Shown here: positions 8,955-17,021 of the stretch, one piece after another
Layout of the letters: each line of letters opens with the position of its first letter
Numbering within the stretch: the stretch's first letter is position 1
NCBI RefSeq assembly: GCF_014495685.1
Contig: NZ_JACTVI010000028.1
Coordinates: forward strand, 26,058-90,057
Reading direction: 5' to 3'
DNA from: Streptomyces sp. TRM68367
GTDB lineage: Bacteria > Actinomycetota > Actinomycetes > Streptomycetales > Streptomycetaceae
Length of the DNA: 64,000 nucleotides
Translations under genes and position numbers: made by a program
The notes under the pieces: model-generated
Database searches by the model: none
Told to the model about the DNA's origin: nothing
Seen by the model: the letters and a program-made list of their open reading frames with translations, nothing else

Positions 8955-9833
8955 TCAGGAGTGGAACGGCAGTCCCGCATCGGCCACCAGCTCCAGGTCG
9001 TCGGTGTCCTCGGCGGGCAGCAGGGTCGGTGTGCCGTCGGTGACCGGGACGACGCCCAGCTCCAGCAGCTCGGCCATGGCTGCGCTGCCCGCCATGTCAC
9101 GCACCTGGAGTTGGTAGCGGGCGGTCGTGCGATAGGTACCGCCGTTGTCCTCGCCGGTGCGCTGCAGGAACCCGGAGTCGGTGAGGAACGCGACGGCCTT
9201 GCCGACGATGCCGGTAGTCGAACCGGCGAGACGGCGCGCGTCCTTGGTGGCACCGGCCGCGCTGCGTCTCGCCCAGATCCGCCAGGCGGCCTCCAGCCCG
9301 GGTGTCTCGGTGGCCGGGTCGGTGTTCTCGCCCTGCTCGGCGGCCCGCTCCTCCAGTCGACGGCAGGCCTGCCGTACGAAGGCGTCGACGCCGTTGACCG
9401 TGACGCGCCCGATGTACCCGTCGTCGGCGAGGTCCTCGGGACGCGGGAACGCCATGGCGGCGACGGCGAGATGAGCGAGCCCGTGCAGGAACCGGTCCCC
9501 GGAGTCGGCGGACGTACGACGCGCGTAGTCCCCCATGCGAACCGCGAACACCGAGTCCTCGGCGGCGGTCACCGCCATCCCCGCACGCGGCGACACCTCC
9601 AGCACAACCAGCCCGAGCCCCGCGGCCACAGCGTCCGCGAGCCGCGCAAACGCCGGATCCTCCCGGTACCGACGCAGCAGATCCGCGTACTCCTGATCAC
9701 GGGCGGGCTGGAGTTTGGGCTGCAGCCCGAAGGCGACGAGCCGCGCCGCGTCAGCGGCGTCAGCAGGCGTGACGGCAGCAGACGCCGACGGGACGTCCCC
9801 CTCCGTTTCACCCCACTCGGCGTGCTCACTCAC
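8955..9833 (-). CDS. Small winged-helix (KITE/MukE/JetB-like) subunit of the SMC operon
   Basis: 292 residues from GTG 9833, which follows AAGGAG by eight bases; the longer frame to 9974 runs through a dispersed intergenic repeat and is rejected. Alternating helices and short strands (EYADLLRRYREDPAFARLADAV, FLHGLAHLAVAAMAF, GTYRTTARYQLQVRDMAG) are compatible with tandem winged-helix domains such as those of MukE/ScpB/JetB proteins, which bind the kleisin and regulate the SMC ATPase. The assignment rests mainly on its size and its position between kleisin-like and SMC-like genes; I see no strong sequence signature. A 137-bp gap holding a repeat separates it from the upstream gene. Confidence 0.65.
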   Translation of the reverse strand: MSEHAEWGETEGDVPSASAAVTPADAADAARLVAFGLQPKLQPARDQEYADLLRRYREDPAFARLADAVAAGLGLVVLEVSPRAGMAVTAAEDSVFAVRMGDYARRTSADSGDRFLHGLAHLAVAAMAFPRPEDLADDGYIGRVTVNGVDAFVRQACRRLEERAAEQGENTDPATETPGLEAAWRIWARRSAAGATKDARRLAGSTTGIVGKAVAFLTDSGFLQRTGEDNGGTYRTTARYQLQVRDMAGSAAMAELLELGVVPVTDGTPTLLPAEDTDDLELVADAGLPFHS

Positions 9834-9885
9834 GACTGCAACTCCTTGAACTTGAAAACGAGGTCGATTGGCCAGTGCGCCGAAA

Positions 9886-9957
9886 GGGGCGCGGGGCTGT
9901 GACATATGCGGCTCCGCCGCGCGGGCGCGACCAGCCACAATGAACCTGCAGCTGCCC
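9886..9957. repeat. Dispersed intergenic repeat (family A), copy 1
   Basis: GC-rich unit with the self-complementary core GCGGCTCCGCCGC. The 22 bases at 9905-9926 (beginning TATGCGGCTCCGCCGC) recur at 16958-16979. This motif is familiar from intergenic regions of many Streptomyces genomes. It splits the SMC operon between the kleisin-like and KITE-like genes and could form a hairpin in their mRNA. Confidence 0.65.
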
Positions 9958-9970
9958 ACCGACAGACCCA

Positions 9971-11497
9971 TCAAGCGGCCTCCGTCCTGCCGGCCGCCAT
10001 CCCCGCCGCATCCAACAGAGCCGTCCCCACAATCAGATCGGCCCCGCCGAACTCCGGATCGTCCAACTCGGTCCCGTCATCCACGGCGAACAACAGCTTC
10101 TCCTCGCCCTGCCGATAGGCGGTCCCCACCGGCGGACTGGCCGCATGAATCGCCAGCAGAGCGACCAGGTACGGCAGATCAGGGTCTCGGCGCCGCGCCT
10201 CGGCCAACACCCCCGAGAGCCGCCGCGGCGCATCCGCCGGTAGATCCAGCAACTCCATCGCGGCCGCCAGCTGCTCCTCACTGAACCGGCTGTCGTCCGG
10301 CGTGGCGATGAGATCCGGCTCCGGCATCTCCGCCCCGAGATGCTCCCGCTCCACGGGCGGCGTGAACAGTATGTCGACAAGGTCACCGATCCGGACGGAC
10401 ACCGGCGTACGCAACCCGGTGCCGCGCGCGAAGAACGCGTCCGTGACCCGCACGGCCTGCTCCAGCGGCAACGGCAGCACCGGCGCGACAAGATGCCCGT
10501 ACAGGTCTATCCCCGACGCCGCCATGGGCGTGGCGAACGCCTGCCGGTCCTGCTCGGCCCGGAACAACGGCCCGGCCTCCAGCAGCCGCGACTGCAACTG
10601 CGTATGCCGCCGGATGCAGTCCTTCACGATGTCGACCAGCTCGGCCGCGCGGCGCTTGTGCTCGGGGTCCTCGGACTCGTCACGCGCCTTGCGGATGTTG
10701 GTGAGGATCGCGTTCTCGTGGCGGTATCGGTCGGCGACGTGGTCCAGGGCCTCGGCGATCATGTCGGGCACGGTGTTGAGCCAGTCCACCGCGCGCACGT
10801 TGCGCCGGGTCGCGTCCAGCGCCCTGCGGAGCGTCTCCGAGTACTGCACGGTCCGGTAGCGGGCCTGCTCGGCGGCGAGCTGCGCGTCAGCGAGCCGGCC
10901 CCGGCTGATCAGCACTTCCAGCTTGACCTCGGCGGCGATCTGCGCGCTGGTTACGTCGGTGTCGAGGGCGCCGACCAGGACGTTGACCGCCTCGTCCGTC
11001 GTACGGAGGTAGACGCTGCCGCCGGGGCCGGGTACTTCCTCGATCAGCTTGAAGTCGTAGTCACGGCGCACATACGTGCCGTCCGGCGCGAACGTGCCGT
11101 ACACGGCCCGGAAGCCGCGGTCGACGCTGCCGACGTTGATGAGGTTCTCCAGGACCCAGCGGGCCACGCGCTCGTGCTCGGCGACGGGTCGCTGGGGCGC
11201 CTGGGCGGCGATACGCGGGATGAGACGGGCGACGATCTGGTCGTGGTCGGCGCCGGTGTCGAAGTCCATGTTGAGCGTGACCAGGTCGATGGCGGCGAGG
11301 GCGACCTCCGCCATGCCGTACACCGAGTACTCGCCCGCGAGGTTGGCCTTGCGCGCGTCGAGGTCGTGCAGCGGCGCGGTGCAGGCGAGCGCGCGCAGCC
11401 GCCGCGCCAGCCCCTCGTCGGCGGCCGGGCCCGGGGCGGGCCGCGGCCCCGCGCTGAGCTGGGGCGGAACACTGTCCGTCGATGCAGGCGAAGTCAC
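9971..11497 (-). CDS. Kleisin-like subunit (MukF/JetA-like) of the SMC operon
   Basis: 508 residues from GTG 11497 (VTSPASTDSVPP); TTG 11527 is an in-frame alternative. The GTG has no clear ribosome site but TAGTCT lies seven bases upstream, so a leaderless mRNA is possible. The N-terminal half looks like a winged helix plus helices (YGMAEVALAAIDLVTLNMDF, HERVARWVLENLINVGSVDRGF). The middle is a long helical region (about 190-330), and a compact C-terminal part follows. This layout, and first position in an operon ending with an SMC-like ATPase, fits a kleisin bridging two ATPase heads. No close family is recognised by motif, so function is inferred from architecture and context. Confidence 0.65.
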   Translation of the reverse strand: MTSPASTDSVPPQLSAGPRPAPGPAADEGLARRLRALACTAPLHDLDARKANLAGEYSVYGMAEVALAAIDLVTLNMDFDTGADHDQIVARLIPRIAAQAPQRPVAEHERVARWVLENLINVGSVDRGFRAVYGTFAPDGTYVRRDYDFKLIEEVPGPGGSVYLRTTDEAVNVLVGALDTDVTSAQIAAEVKLEVLISRGRLADAQLAAEQARYRTVQYSETLRRALDATRRNVRAVDWLNTVPDMIAEALDHVADRYRHENAILTNIRKARDESEDPEHKRRAAELVDIVKDCIRRHTQLQSRLLEAGPLFRAEQDRQAFATPMAASGIDLYGHLVAPVLPLPLEQAVRVTDAFFARGTGLRTPVSVRIGDLVDILFTPPVEREHLGAEMPEPDLIATPDDSRFSEEQLAAAMELLDLPADAPRRLSGVLAEARRRDPDLPYLVALLAIHAASPPVGTAYRQGEEKLLFAVDDGTELDDPEFGGADLIVGTALLDAAGMAAGRTEAA

Positions 11498-11594
11498 GGT
11501 GCACAGACTAGGTCCTCGGTCTGACAACGGCCCAAACGACGCAGAAGCGACCCCGCGTCACGGTTGTCACACCGGCACTGACCGGTACCTGATC

Positions 11595-11654
11595 TTCCTC
11601 GGCCTTCCTCGGCCTTCCTCGGTCTCCCTCGGCTTTACTCAGCCTTCCTCGCCG
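11595..11654. repeat. Six imperfect tandem 10-bp units
   Basis: The unit TTCCTCGGCC is repeated about six times with point changes between the kleisin-like gene start and the end of the GntR gene; the last units overlap the GntR stop codon at 11639. This pattern suggests slippage expansion. Confidence 0.7.
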
Positions 11655-12334
11655 ACCCTGCGCCGGTAGACCTCCACGATCCGCGCCAGGGAGGCGTCGA
11701 GGTAGACCGCGAGCAGCTGCTCGGCCTTCTCGCGGTCACCGTCCTGAAGAGCCTGGAGTATCTCGACATTTCGTGCGATGTACGGTTCGTGCAGCCGCCG
11801 TGGATCGTCCACCACGTGGAAGGCGAGGCGCAGTTCGGCGAAGACGCTGCGCATCAGCTCGTCCGTGCGCTCGCTGCCTGCGAGGGCTACCAGTTCCCGA
11901 TGGAAGTGGATGTTGGCCGTGCCCACGGCTTTCCAGTCACCTTCGCGCGCCGCCCGCCGACCCGCCTCGACCGCCTCGGCGAGCGCGTCGAGGCCGTACG
12001 GCGGCTCGCCGAGGCCGCGCACGACGGCGCATTCGACGAGGCGCCGAGTGCGGTAGATGTCCTCGACGTCCTCGACGGTCAGGACCCGGACGAAGACGCC
12101 CCGGTTCAGCTCGTGGACCAGCAGGCGTTCGTGGGTGAGCAGCCGGAACGCCTCGCGCAGCGTGTTACGGGAGACGCCCAGGGCGCCGCCGATGCTGTCC
12201 TCCGACAGCCGGGTCCCGGGCGGGAAGTACCCGTCGGCGATGCGGCTTCTGAGGATGTCCGAGACCCGTTCGGCGGTGCTGGTCCGCCCGAGAAGGGCAC
12301 GGTCGTCGGCCAGGTCCTTCAGCTGCTCTGCCAT
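11639..12334 (-). CDS. GntR-family regulator, FCD (FadR) subfamily
   Basis: 231 residues from ATG 12334 (MAEQLKDLADDRALLG). An N-terminal winged helix (RVSDILRSRIADGYFPPGTR, then SEDSIGGALGVSRNTLREAFRLL) ends near residue 80. The helical FCD ligand-binding domain follows, with the metal-binding pattern typical of the group (DIYRTRRLVECAVV, NIHFHRELVALAGSERTDELM). It is divergent from the MFS-DUF1445-pxpABC operon and very probably regulates it. A palindromic site at 12384-12400 lies between the two genes. The effector is likely a small carboxylate such as an operon substrate, which is inference. Confidence 0.85.
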   Translation of the reverse strand: MAEQLKDLADDRALLGRTSTAERVSDILRSRIADGYFPPGTRLSEDSIGGALGVSRNTLREAFRLLTHERLLVHELNRGVFVRVLTVEDVEDIYRTRRLVECAVVRGLGEPPYGLDALAEAVEAGRRAAREGDWKAVGTANIHFHRELVALAGSERTDELMRSVFAELRLAFHVVDDPRRLHEPYIARNVEILQALQDGDREKAEQLLAVYLDASLARIVEVYRRRVGEEG

Positions 12335-12383
12335 GCCGGAATTCAATCGCAGATGACAAGAACGAAACAACAGGGGTATTGAG

Positions 12384-12400
12384 GGATCGTTGAACAATCC
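12384..12400. promoter_or_regulatory. Candidate GntR/FCD operator
   Basis: GGATCGTTGAACAATCC is a 17-bp palindrome with one mismatched pair around a central base. Its GTTGAAC core is like FadR-type sites. It lies 50 bases before the GntR start and about 107 before the MFS start. Confidence 0.5.
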
Positions 12401-12506
12401 TCTACGGTGCTACGCACGGCGTCGCCTCCCTCCCGCGGCGCCGACCGCTTCCGCACGGCACGGCTCACTCCCCAGGCACTCTCCGTCCTCCCTCTGCGAG
12501 GTGCAC

Positions 12507-13808
12507 ATGAGCACGACCCCTCCACCGCAGGCCCCGACCACCGACCCACGCCCCCAATCGACTGAAGGCACCGCCGACGACGGGGCGTTGGGCTGGCTGC
12601 GGGCGCTCGGCCCCCGGGGCCGCCGCGCCTTCGCGGGTGCCTTCGGCGGCTATGCGCTGGACTCGTACGACTACTTCACGCTGCCGCTGAGCATGGTCGC
12701 GCTGGCCGCGTACTTCGGCCTGGACAGCGGCCAGACCGGCCTGTTCACCACCGTCACCCTGGTCGTCTCCGCGATCGGCGGCGCTCTCGCGGGCGTGCTG
12801 GCGGACCGGATCGGCCGGGTCAAGGCGCTGATGCTGACGGTCATCACGTACGCCGTCTTCACCGTCGCCTGCGGCTTCGCGCCCAACTACGAGACGCTGC
12901 TGGTGTTCCGCGCCCTCCAGGGGCTCGGGTTCGGCGGCGAGTGGGCGGTCGGCGCGATCCTGGTGGCCGAGTACGCCAGCGCCAAGCACCGGGGCCGTAC
13001 GCTCGGCGCGATCCAGAGCTCGTGGGCCGTGGGCTGGGCGCTGGCCGTGATCGTGTACACGCTGGTGTTCTCGGTGGCCGACGACGACCTGGCCTGGCGC
13101 ATCATGTTCTGGACCGGGGCGCTGCCCGCACTGCTCGTGGTCTGGGTGCGGCGCAGCGTGCACGACGCCCCCGAGGCGGCCGCGGCGCGTGAGAATAGCA
13201 ACGAGAAGGGCTCGTTCGCTGCCATCTTCAAGCCCGGCCTGCTGCGGACGACCCTCTTCGCGGTGCTGCTGTCCACCGGTGTCCAGGGCGGCTACTACAC
13301 GCTGGCCACCTGGGTGCCGACGTACCTGAAGACCGAGCGCGACCTGTCGGTCGTGGGCACGGGCGGCTATCTGACGTTCCTGATCTCGGGCGCCTTCATC
13401 GGCTATCTGACGGGCGGGTACCTCACCGACCGGCTGGGCCGCCGCCGCAACATCTGGCTGTTCGCGCTGCTGTCGGCGATCTGCATCCTGGCGTACGCGA
13501 ACATCCCCAGCGGCGCCAACACCCTGCTCCTGGTGCTGGGTTTCCCGCTCGGGTTCTGCATGTCGGCCATCTTCAGCGGCTTCGGGTCCTACCTGAGCGA
13601 GCTGTACCCGACGGCGGTGCGCGGCACGGGGCAGGGCTTCACGTACAACACGGGCCGCGCGGTGGGCGCCGTCTTCCCCACGGCGGTCGGTTTCCTGGCC
13701 GACAGCTGGGGTGTGGGCGGTGCCCTCGTCTTCGGCGCGATCGGCTACGGCCTGGCGGCGCTGGCGCTGCTCGGGCTGCCGGAGACGCGCGGGAAGGAGC
13801 TGGTGTGA
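12507..13808 (+). CDS. MFS transporter, metabolite:H+ symporter type
   Basis: 433 residues from ATG 12507, five bases after GAGG; the open frame extends upstream to 12390 but lacks protein character. About twelve membrane segments are visible. The MFS loop motif ADRIGRVKA follows the second helix, its second-half counterpart is TDRLGRRR, and the family element RALQGLGFGGEWAVGAILVAEY is in helix 4-5. The last motif is characteristic of sugar/aromatic-acid/carboxylate symporters (AAHS/MHS-like). It is first in an operon with DUF1445 and 5-oxoprolinase genes, and its stop overlaps the next start (GTGA), so it probably imports the substrate of that pathway, perhaps 5-oxoproline or a related acid. 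Confidence 0.8.
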   Translation: MSTTPPPQAPTTDPRPQSTEGTADDGALGWLRALGPRGRRAFAGAFGGYALDSYDYFTLPLSMVALAAYFGLDSGQTGLFTTVTLVVSAIGGALAGVLADRIGRVKALMLTVITYAVFTVACGFAPNYETLLVFRALQGLGFGGEWAVGAILVAEYASAKHRGRTLGAIQSSWAVGWALAVIVYTLVFSVADDDLAWRIMFWTGALPALLVVWVRRSVHDAPEAAAARENSNEKGSFAAIFKPGLLRTTLFAVLLSTGVQGGYYTLATWVPTYLKTERDLSVVGTGGYLTFLISGAFIGYLTGGYLTDRLGRRRNIWLFALLSAICILAYANIPSGANTLLLVLGFPLGFCMSAIFSGFGSYLSELYPTAVRGTGQGFTYNTGRAVGAVFPTAVGFLADSWGVGGALVFGAIGYGLAALALLGLPETRGKELV

Positions 13809-14653
13809 ACGGCGCCCGCACCCAGGACCGACCCGTCATCGTCCAGGACCGCCCCGTCGCCCTCGTCGACGAGCACGCGCACGCGTGGAGCCCGAAAACG
13901 GCGCGAACCCGCTTCCGGGAGGGACTGACGGGCCCCACCGCCGGGGTCGCGGCGGGCCACGCCCAGGTCAACCTGATCGCCGTGCCCGCCGACTGGGCGT
14001 ACGACGTGCTGCTGTTCTGCCAGCGCAACCCCAAGCCGTGCCCGGTCCTCGACGTCACGGACGCCGGATCCTTCTCCACGGTCCTCGCCGACGGCGCGGA
14101 TCTGCGCACCGATCTGCCGCGGTACCGGGTCTGGCGGGACGGCGAGCTGGTGGACGAGCCGACGGACGCGCGCGCGTACTGGCGGGACGATCTGGTGTCG
14201 TTCCTGATCGGTTGCAGTTTCACCTTCGAGTGGGCGCTGGCCGAGGCGGGGGTTCCGCTCCGCCACGTCGAGCAGGGCCGCAACGTGCCGATGTACGTGA
14301 GCAGTTGGCAGTGCCGTCCGGCGGGGCGGCTGCGCGGGCCGATGGTGGTGTCGATGCGCCCGGTGCCGCCGGAGCATCTGGCGGCGGCGATCCGCGAGAG
14401 CGGCCGGCTCCCGGACGTGCACGGCAGCCCCGTGCACTGCGGCGATCCGTCGGTGCTCGGCATCGACGACCTCGGCCGCCCCGACTTCGGGGACCCGGTG
14501 GACACCGAGCCGAACGACATCCCGGTGTTCTGGGGCTGCGGAGTGACTCCGCAGGCCGCCGTGACGGCCTCGCGCCCGCCGTTCGCCCTCACCCACGCCC
14601 CGGGTCAGATGTTCCTGACCGACGCCCGCGACGACCAGTACCGCGTCGTCTGA
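13805..14653 (+). CDS. DUF1445 family protein (putative hydro-lyase / D-glutamate cyclase-like)
   Basis: 282 residues from GTG 13805, overlapping the MFS stop by four bases. Family landmarks include RTRFREGLTGPTAGVAAGHAQVN near residue 35, DLVSFLIGCSFTFEWAL near 140, and HCGDPSVLGIDDL and IPVFWGCGVTPQ towards the C-terminus; these identify DUF1445. Members are called putative hydro-lyases, and relatives have been described as D-glutamate cyclases that give 5-oxo-D-proline. That reaction would feed the 5-oxoprolinase encoded just downstream. The exact activity here is inferred from family and operon. Confidence 0.8.
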   Translation: MNGARTQDRPVIVQDRPVALVDEHAHAWSPKTARTRFREGLTGPTAGVAAGHAQVNLIAVPADWAYDVLLFCQRNPKPCPVLDVTDAGSFSTVLADGADLRTDLPRYRVWRDGELVDEPTDARAYWRDDLVSFLIGCSFTFEWALAEAGVPLRHVEQGRNVPMYVSSWQCRPAGRLRGPMVVSMRPVPPEHLAAAIRESGRLPDVHGSPVHCGDPSVLGIDDLGRPDFGDPVDTEPNDIPVFWGCGVTPQAAVTASRPPFALTHAPGQMFLTDARDDQYRVV

Positions 14654-14698
14654 AAGCCGCCTGCCGAAGGTGGCCCGACAAGGAGAACCCACGGAGTC

Positions 14699-15457
14699 AT
14701 GACCTCGATCGATCTGAACGCCGACCTCGGCGAGGGTTTCGGCCGCTGGCGGCTCACCGACGACGAACGGCTGCTGTCCGTCGTCACCAGTGCCAACGTG
14801 GCCTGCGGCTTCCACGCCGGGGACGCGGCCACCATGCGGCGGGTGTGCGAGCTGGCGGTTGAGCGCGGCGTGACGATCGGCGCTCAGGTCTCCTACCGGG
14901 ACCTGGCGGGGTTCGGGCGACGCGCGATGGACGTGCCGCCCGCCGAACTGGCCGCCGAGGTGGCGTACCAGATCGGCGCCCTGGAGGTCTTCGCGCGCGC
15001 GGCGGGCGCCCGCGTGGCGTACGTCAAGCCGCACGGGGCGCTGTACAACCGGGTGGTGCACGACGAGGAGCAGGCCGGCGCGGTCGTCGACGGCGTGCTC
15101 CTCGCGGACGCCGCGCTGCCCGTGCTCGGCCTGCCCGGCTCGCGCCTGCTGGAGCTGGCCGGGAAGGCCGGCCTGCCGGTCGTCACGGAGGCCTTCGTGG
15201 ACCGCGCCTACACCGACGAGGGCACGCTCGTGCCACGCGGGCAGGAGGGCGCCGTGGTCACCGACCCGGAGGCTGTCGTCACGCGCTCGGTGAGCCTCGC
15301 CCGCTCCGGCGAGGTCGTCTCCCGCTCCGGGGCGCGCGTGGAGGTACGCGCGCGTTCGCTGTGCCTGCACGGGGACACGCCCGGCGCGGTGGAGCTGGCG
15401 CGCCGGGTCCGGGAGCGCCTGGAGGAGTCGGGGGTCCGGGTGGAGGCCTTCGCATGA
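14699..15457 (+). CDS. pxpA: 5-oxoprolinase subunit A (LamB/YcsF family)
   Basis: 252 residues, normal for PxpA. The signature LNADLGEGFGRW is at residues 5-16, followed by VVTSANVACGFHAGD and VAYVKPHGALYNRVV, the conserved acidic and histidine motifs of the family. PxpA works with PxpB and PxpC in ATP-dependent opening of 5-oxoproline to glutamate in the cytosol. The ATG at 14699 is 45 bp after the DUF1445 stop, with an AAGGAG stretch upstream. Its stop overlaps the start of pxpB (ATGA), indicating translational coupling. Confidence 0.9.
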   Translation: MTSIDLNADLGEGFGRWRLTDDERLLSVVTSANVACGFHAGDAATMRRVCELAVERGVTIGAQVSYRDLAGFGRRAMDVPPAELAAEVAYQIGALEVFARAAGARVAYVKPHGALYNRVVHDEEQAGAVVDGVLLADAALPVLGLPGSRLLELAGKAGLPVVTEAFVDRAYTDEGTLVPRGQEGAVVTDPEAVVTRSVSLARSGEVVSRSGARVEVRARSLCLHGDTPGAVELARRVRERLEESGVRVEAFA

Positions 15458-16074
15458 GGGTGCTGCCCGTCGGCGAGGAGGCCCTGCTCGTCGAGGTGGC
15501 GTCGGACGATGAGGCCCAGGCGCTGCACGCGGAGCTGCTGCGGCGCCGCGCGGAAGGCTCGCTTTCGGTCCGGGAGATCGTCCCCGCGGCCCGCACGGTC
15601 CTCCTCGACGGACTCGCCGACCCGGCCCGGCTGTCCTCCGAACTGACCGCGGCCGAGGTGCCGCCCGCTCCGCCACACGGGCGTGAGGTGGTGGAGATCC
15701 CGGTGCGCTACGACGGCCCGGACCTGGCCGACGTCGCCGCGCACTGGGGCGTGCCGGAGCGGGAGGTGCCCCGCATCCACGCGGGCACCGAGTTCCGCGT
15801 CGCCTTCTGCGGATTCGCCCCCGGCTTCGGCTACCTCACCGGCCTGCCTCCGCGCTACGACGTGCCGCGCCGCGCCACTCCGCGCACGGCCGTTCCCGCC
15901 GGTGCGGTGGCACTCGCCGGGTCCTACACGGGCGTGTACCCGCGCTCGTCACCGGGCGGCTGGCAGCTGATCGGTACGACGGACACCGTGCTGTGGGACC
16001 ACGCGCGCGTGCCGGCCGCGCTGCTGGCGCCGGGCACGCGTGTGCGGTTCGTCCCGATCGGAGCGGCGGCATGA
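15454..16074 (+). CDS. pxpB: 5-oxoprolinase subunit B (KipI/allophanate hydrolase subunit 1 family)
   Basis: 206 residues from ATG 15454, four-base overlap with pxpA. Conserved elements are LPVGEEALLVEV at the N-terminus, EIPVRYDGPDLADVAAHWG near residue 80, and FCGFAPGFGYLTGLPP followed by PRATPR-like and SYTGVYPRSSPGGWQLIG motifs, all typical of the KipI/AHS1 fold. With PxpC it forms the ATP-using part of 5-oxoprolinase. The stop overlaps the pxpC start by four bases. Confidence 0.9.
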   Translation: MRVLPVGEEALLVEVASDDEAQALHAELLRRRAEGSLSVREIVPAARTVLLDGLADPARLSSELTAAEVPPAPPHGREVVEIPVRYDGPDLADVAAHWGVPEREVPRIHAGTEFRVAFCGFAPGFGYLTGLPPRYDVPRRATPRTAVPAGAVALAGSYTGVYPRSSPGGWQLIGTTDTVLWDHARVPAALLAPGTRVRFVPIGAAA

Positions 16075-16940
16075 CGGACCGCGCGCTCGCCGTCGTCCGC
16101 GCCGGTGCCCTGACGACCGTGCAGGACCTGGGGCGTCCCGGGCACGCGCACCTGGGTGTGCCCCGCTCCGGGGCGCTGGACGGGCCCGCCGCTGCGCTGG
16201 TCAACCGGCTGGTCGGCAATCCGCCCGGGGCGGCCGTCCTGGAGACCACCTTCAACGGCTGTGCCGTACGCCCCCGTTCGACCGTCACCGTGGCGGTCGG
16301 CGGCGCCCCGTGCCCGGTCACGCTCGACGGGCGTCCGGTCGCCTGGGGAGCGCCGGTGCACGTGCCCGCCGGGGCGCTGCTGGACGTGGGAGCCGCGCTC
16401 TGCGGCGTACGCAGTTACGTGGCCGTCTCCGGCGGCGTCGCCGTGGAGCCGGTGCTCGGCAGCCGCTCCACGGACCTGCTGTCGGGGCTGGGACCGGCGC
16501 CGCTCACGGACGGGACGGTGTTCCCCCTCGGGCCGCGAGGAGACACGCACGCGCGCGTGGACGTCGCCCCGCAGCCGGCGCCCCCGGCCGAGCTGGTGCT
16601 GCGGGTCACCCCGGGCCCGCGCGACGACTGGTTCACGCCGGAGGCCCTGCGGGCGTTCACCTCGCGCGCGTACCGGGTGTCCCCCGCGAGCAACCGCATC
16701 GGGCTGCGCACCGAGGGACCCGCCCTGGAGCGGGCCCGCCCGGGCGAACTCCCCAGCGAGGGCATGGTGCTGGGCGCGGTCCAGGTGCCGCCCGACGGCA
16801 GGCCGGTCGTGTTCCTCGCCGACCACCCGACGACGGGCGGCTACCCGGTGATCGCAGTGGTCAGCGCCGCCGACCTGCCGGCCGCCGCCCAGGCGGTGCC
16901 GGGCACTCCGGTGCGCTTCCTGGCGGTACGCCGCCGCTGA
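16071..16940 (+). CDS. pxpC: 5-oxoprolinase subunit C (KipA/allophanate hydrolase subunit 2 family)
   Basis: 289 residues from ATG 16071. Family motifs are TTVQDLGRPGHAHLGVPRSGALD at residues 15-37, ALVNRLVGNPPGAAVLE, RSYVAVSGGV near 122, and SNRIGLRTEGP and LPSEGMVLGAVQVPPDGRPV towards the end. It is the last gene of the GntR-controlled operon. The genes order as transporter, DUF1445, pxpA, pxpB, pxpC with no gap above 45 bp, so all five are probably co-transcribed. Confidence 0.9.
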   Translation: MTDRALAVVRAGALTTVQDLGRPGHAHLGVPRSGALDGPAAALVNRLVGNPPGAAVLETTFNGCAVRPRSTVTVAVGGAPCPVTLDGRPVAWGAPVHVPAGALLDVGAALCGVRSYVAVSGGVAVEPVLGSRSTDLLSGLGPAPLTDGTVFPLGPRGDTHARVDVAPQPAPPAELVLRVTPGPRDDWFTPEALRAFTSRAYRVSPASNRIGLRTEGPALERARPGELPSEGMVLGAVQVPPDGRPVVFLADHPTTGGYPVIAVVSAADLPAAAQAVPGTPVRFLAVRRR

Positions 16941-16957
16941 CGCGCGCCTTCACGACC

Positions 16958-17003
16958 TATGCGGCTCCGCCGCGCGGGCACGTCCGGCCGCAGACGGGCT
17001 CAC
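16958..17003. repeat. Dispersed intergenic repeat (family A), copy 2
   Basis: TATGCGGCTCCGCCGC and six further bases match copy 1 at 9905-9926. It lies between the convergent pxpC and SGNH-hydrolase genes, where its self-complementary core may act as a terminator hairpin. Confidence 0.6.
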
Positions 17004-17021
17004 CGCCCTCCTGGCGGAGCG

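Noticed and set aside
4157..11497. A complete Wadjet defence system
   Set aside because: No JetD-type nuclease gene lies in or beside the operon, and the location looks like core chromosome, so only a condensin-like complex can be claimed.
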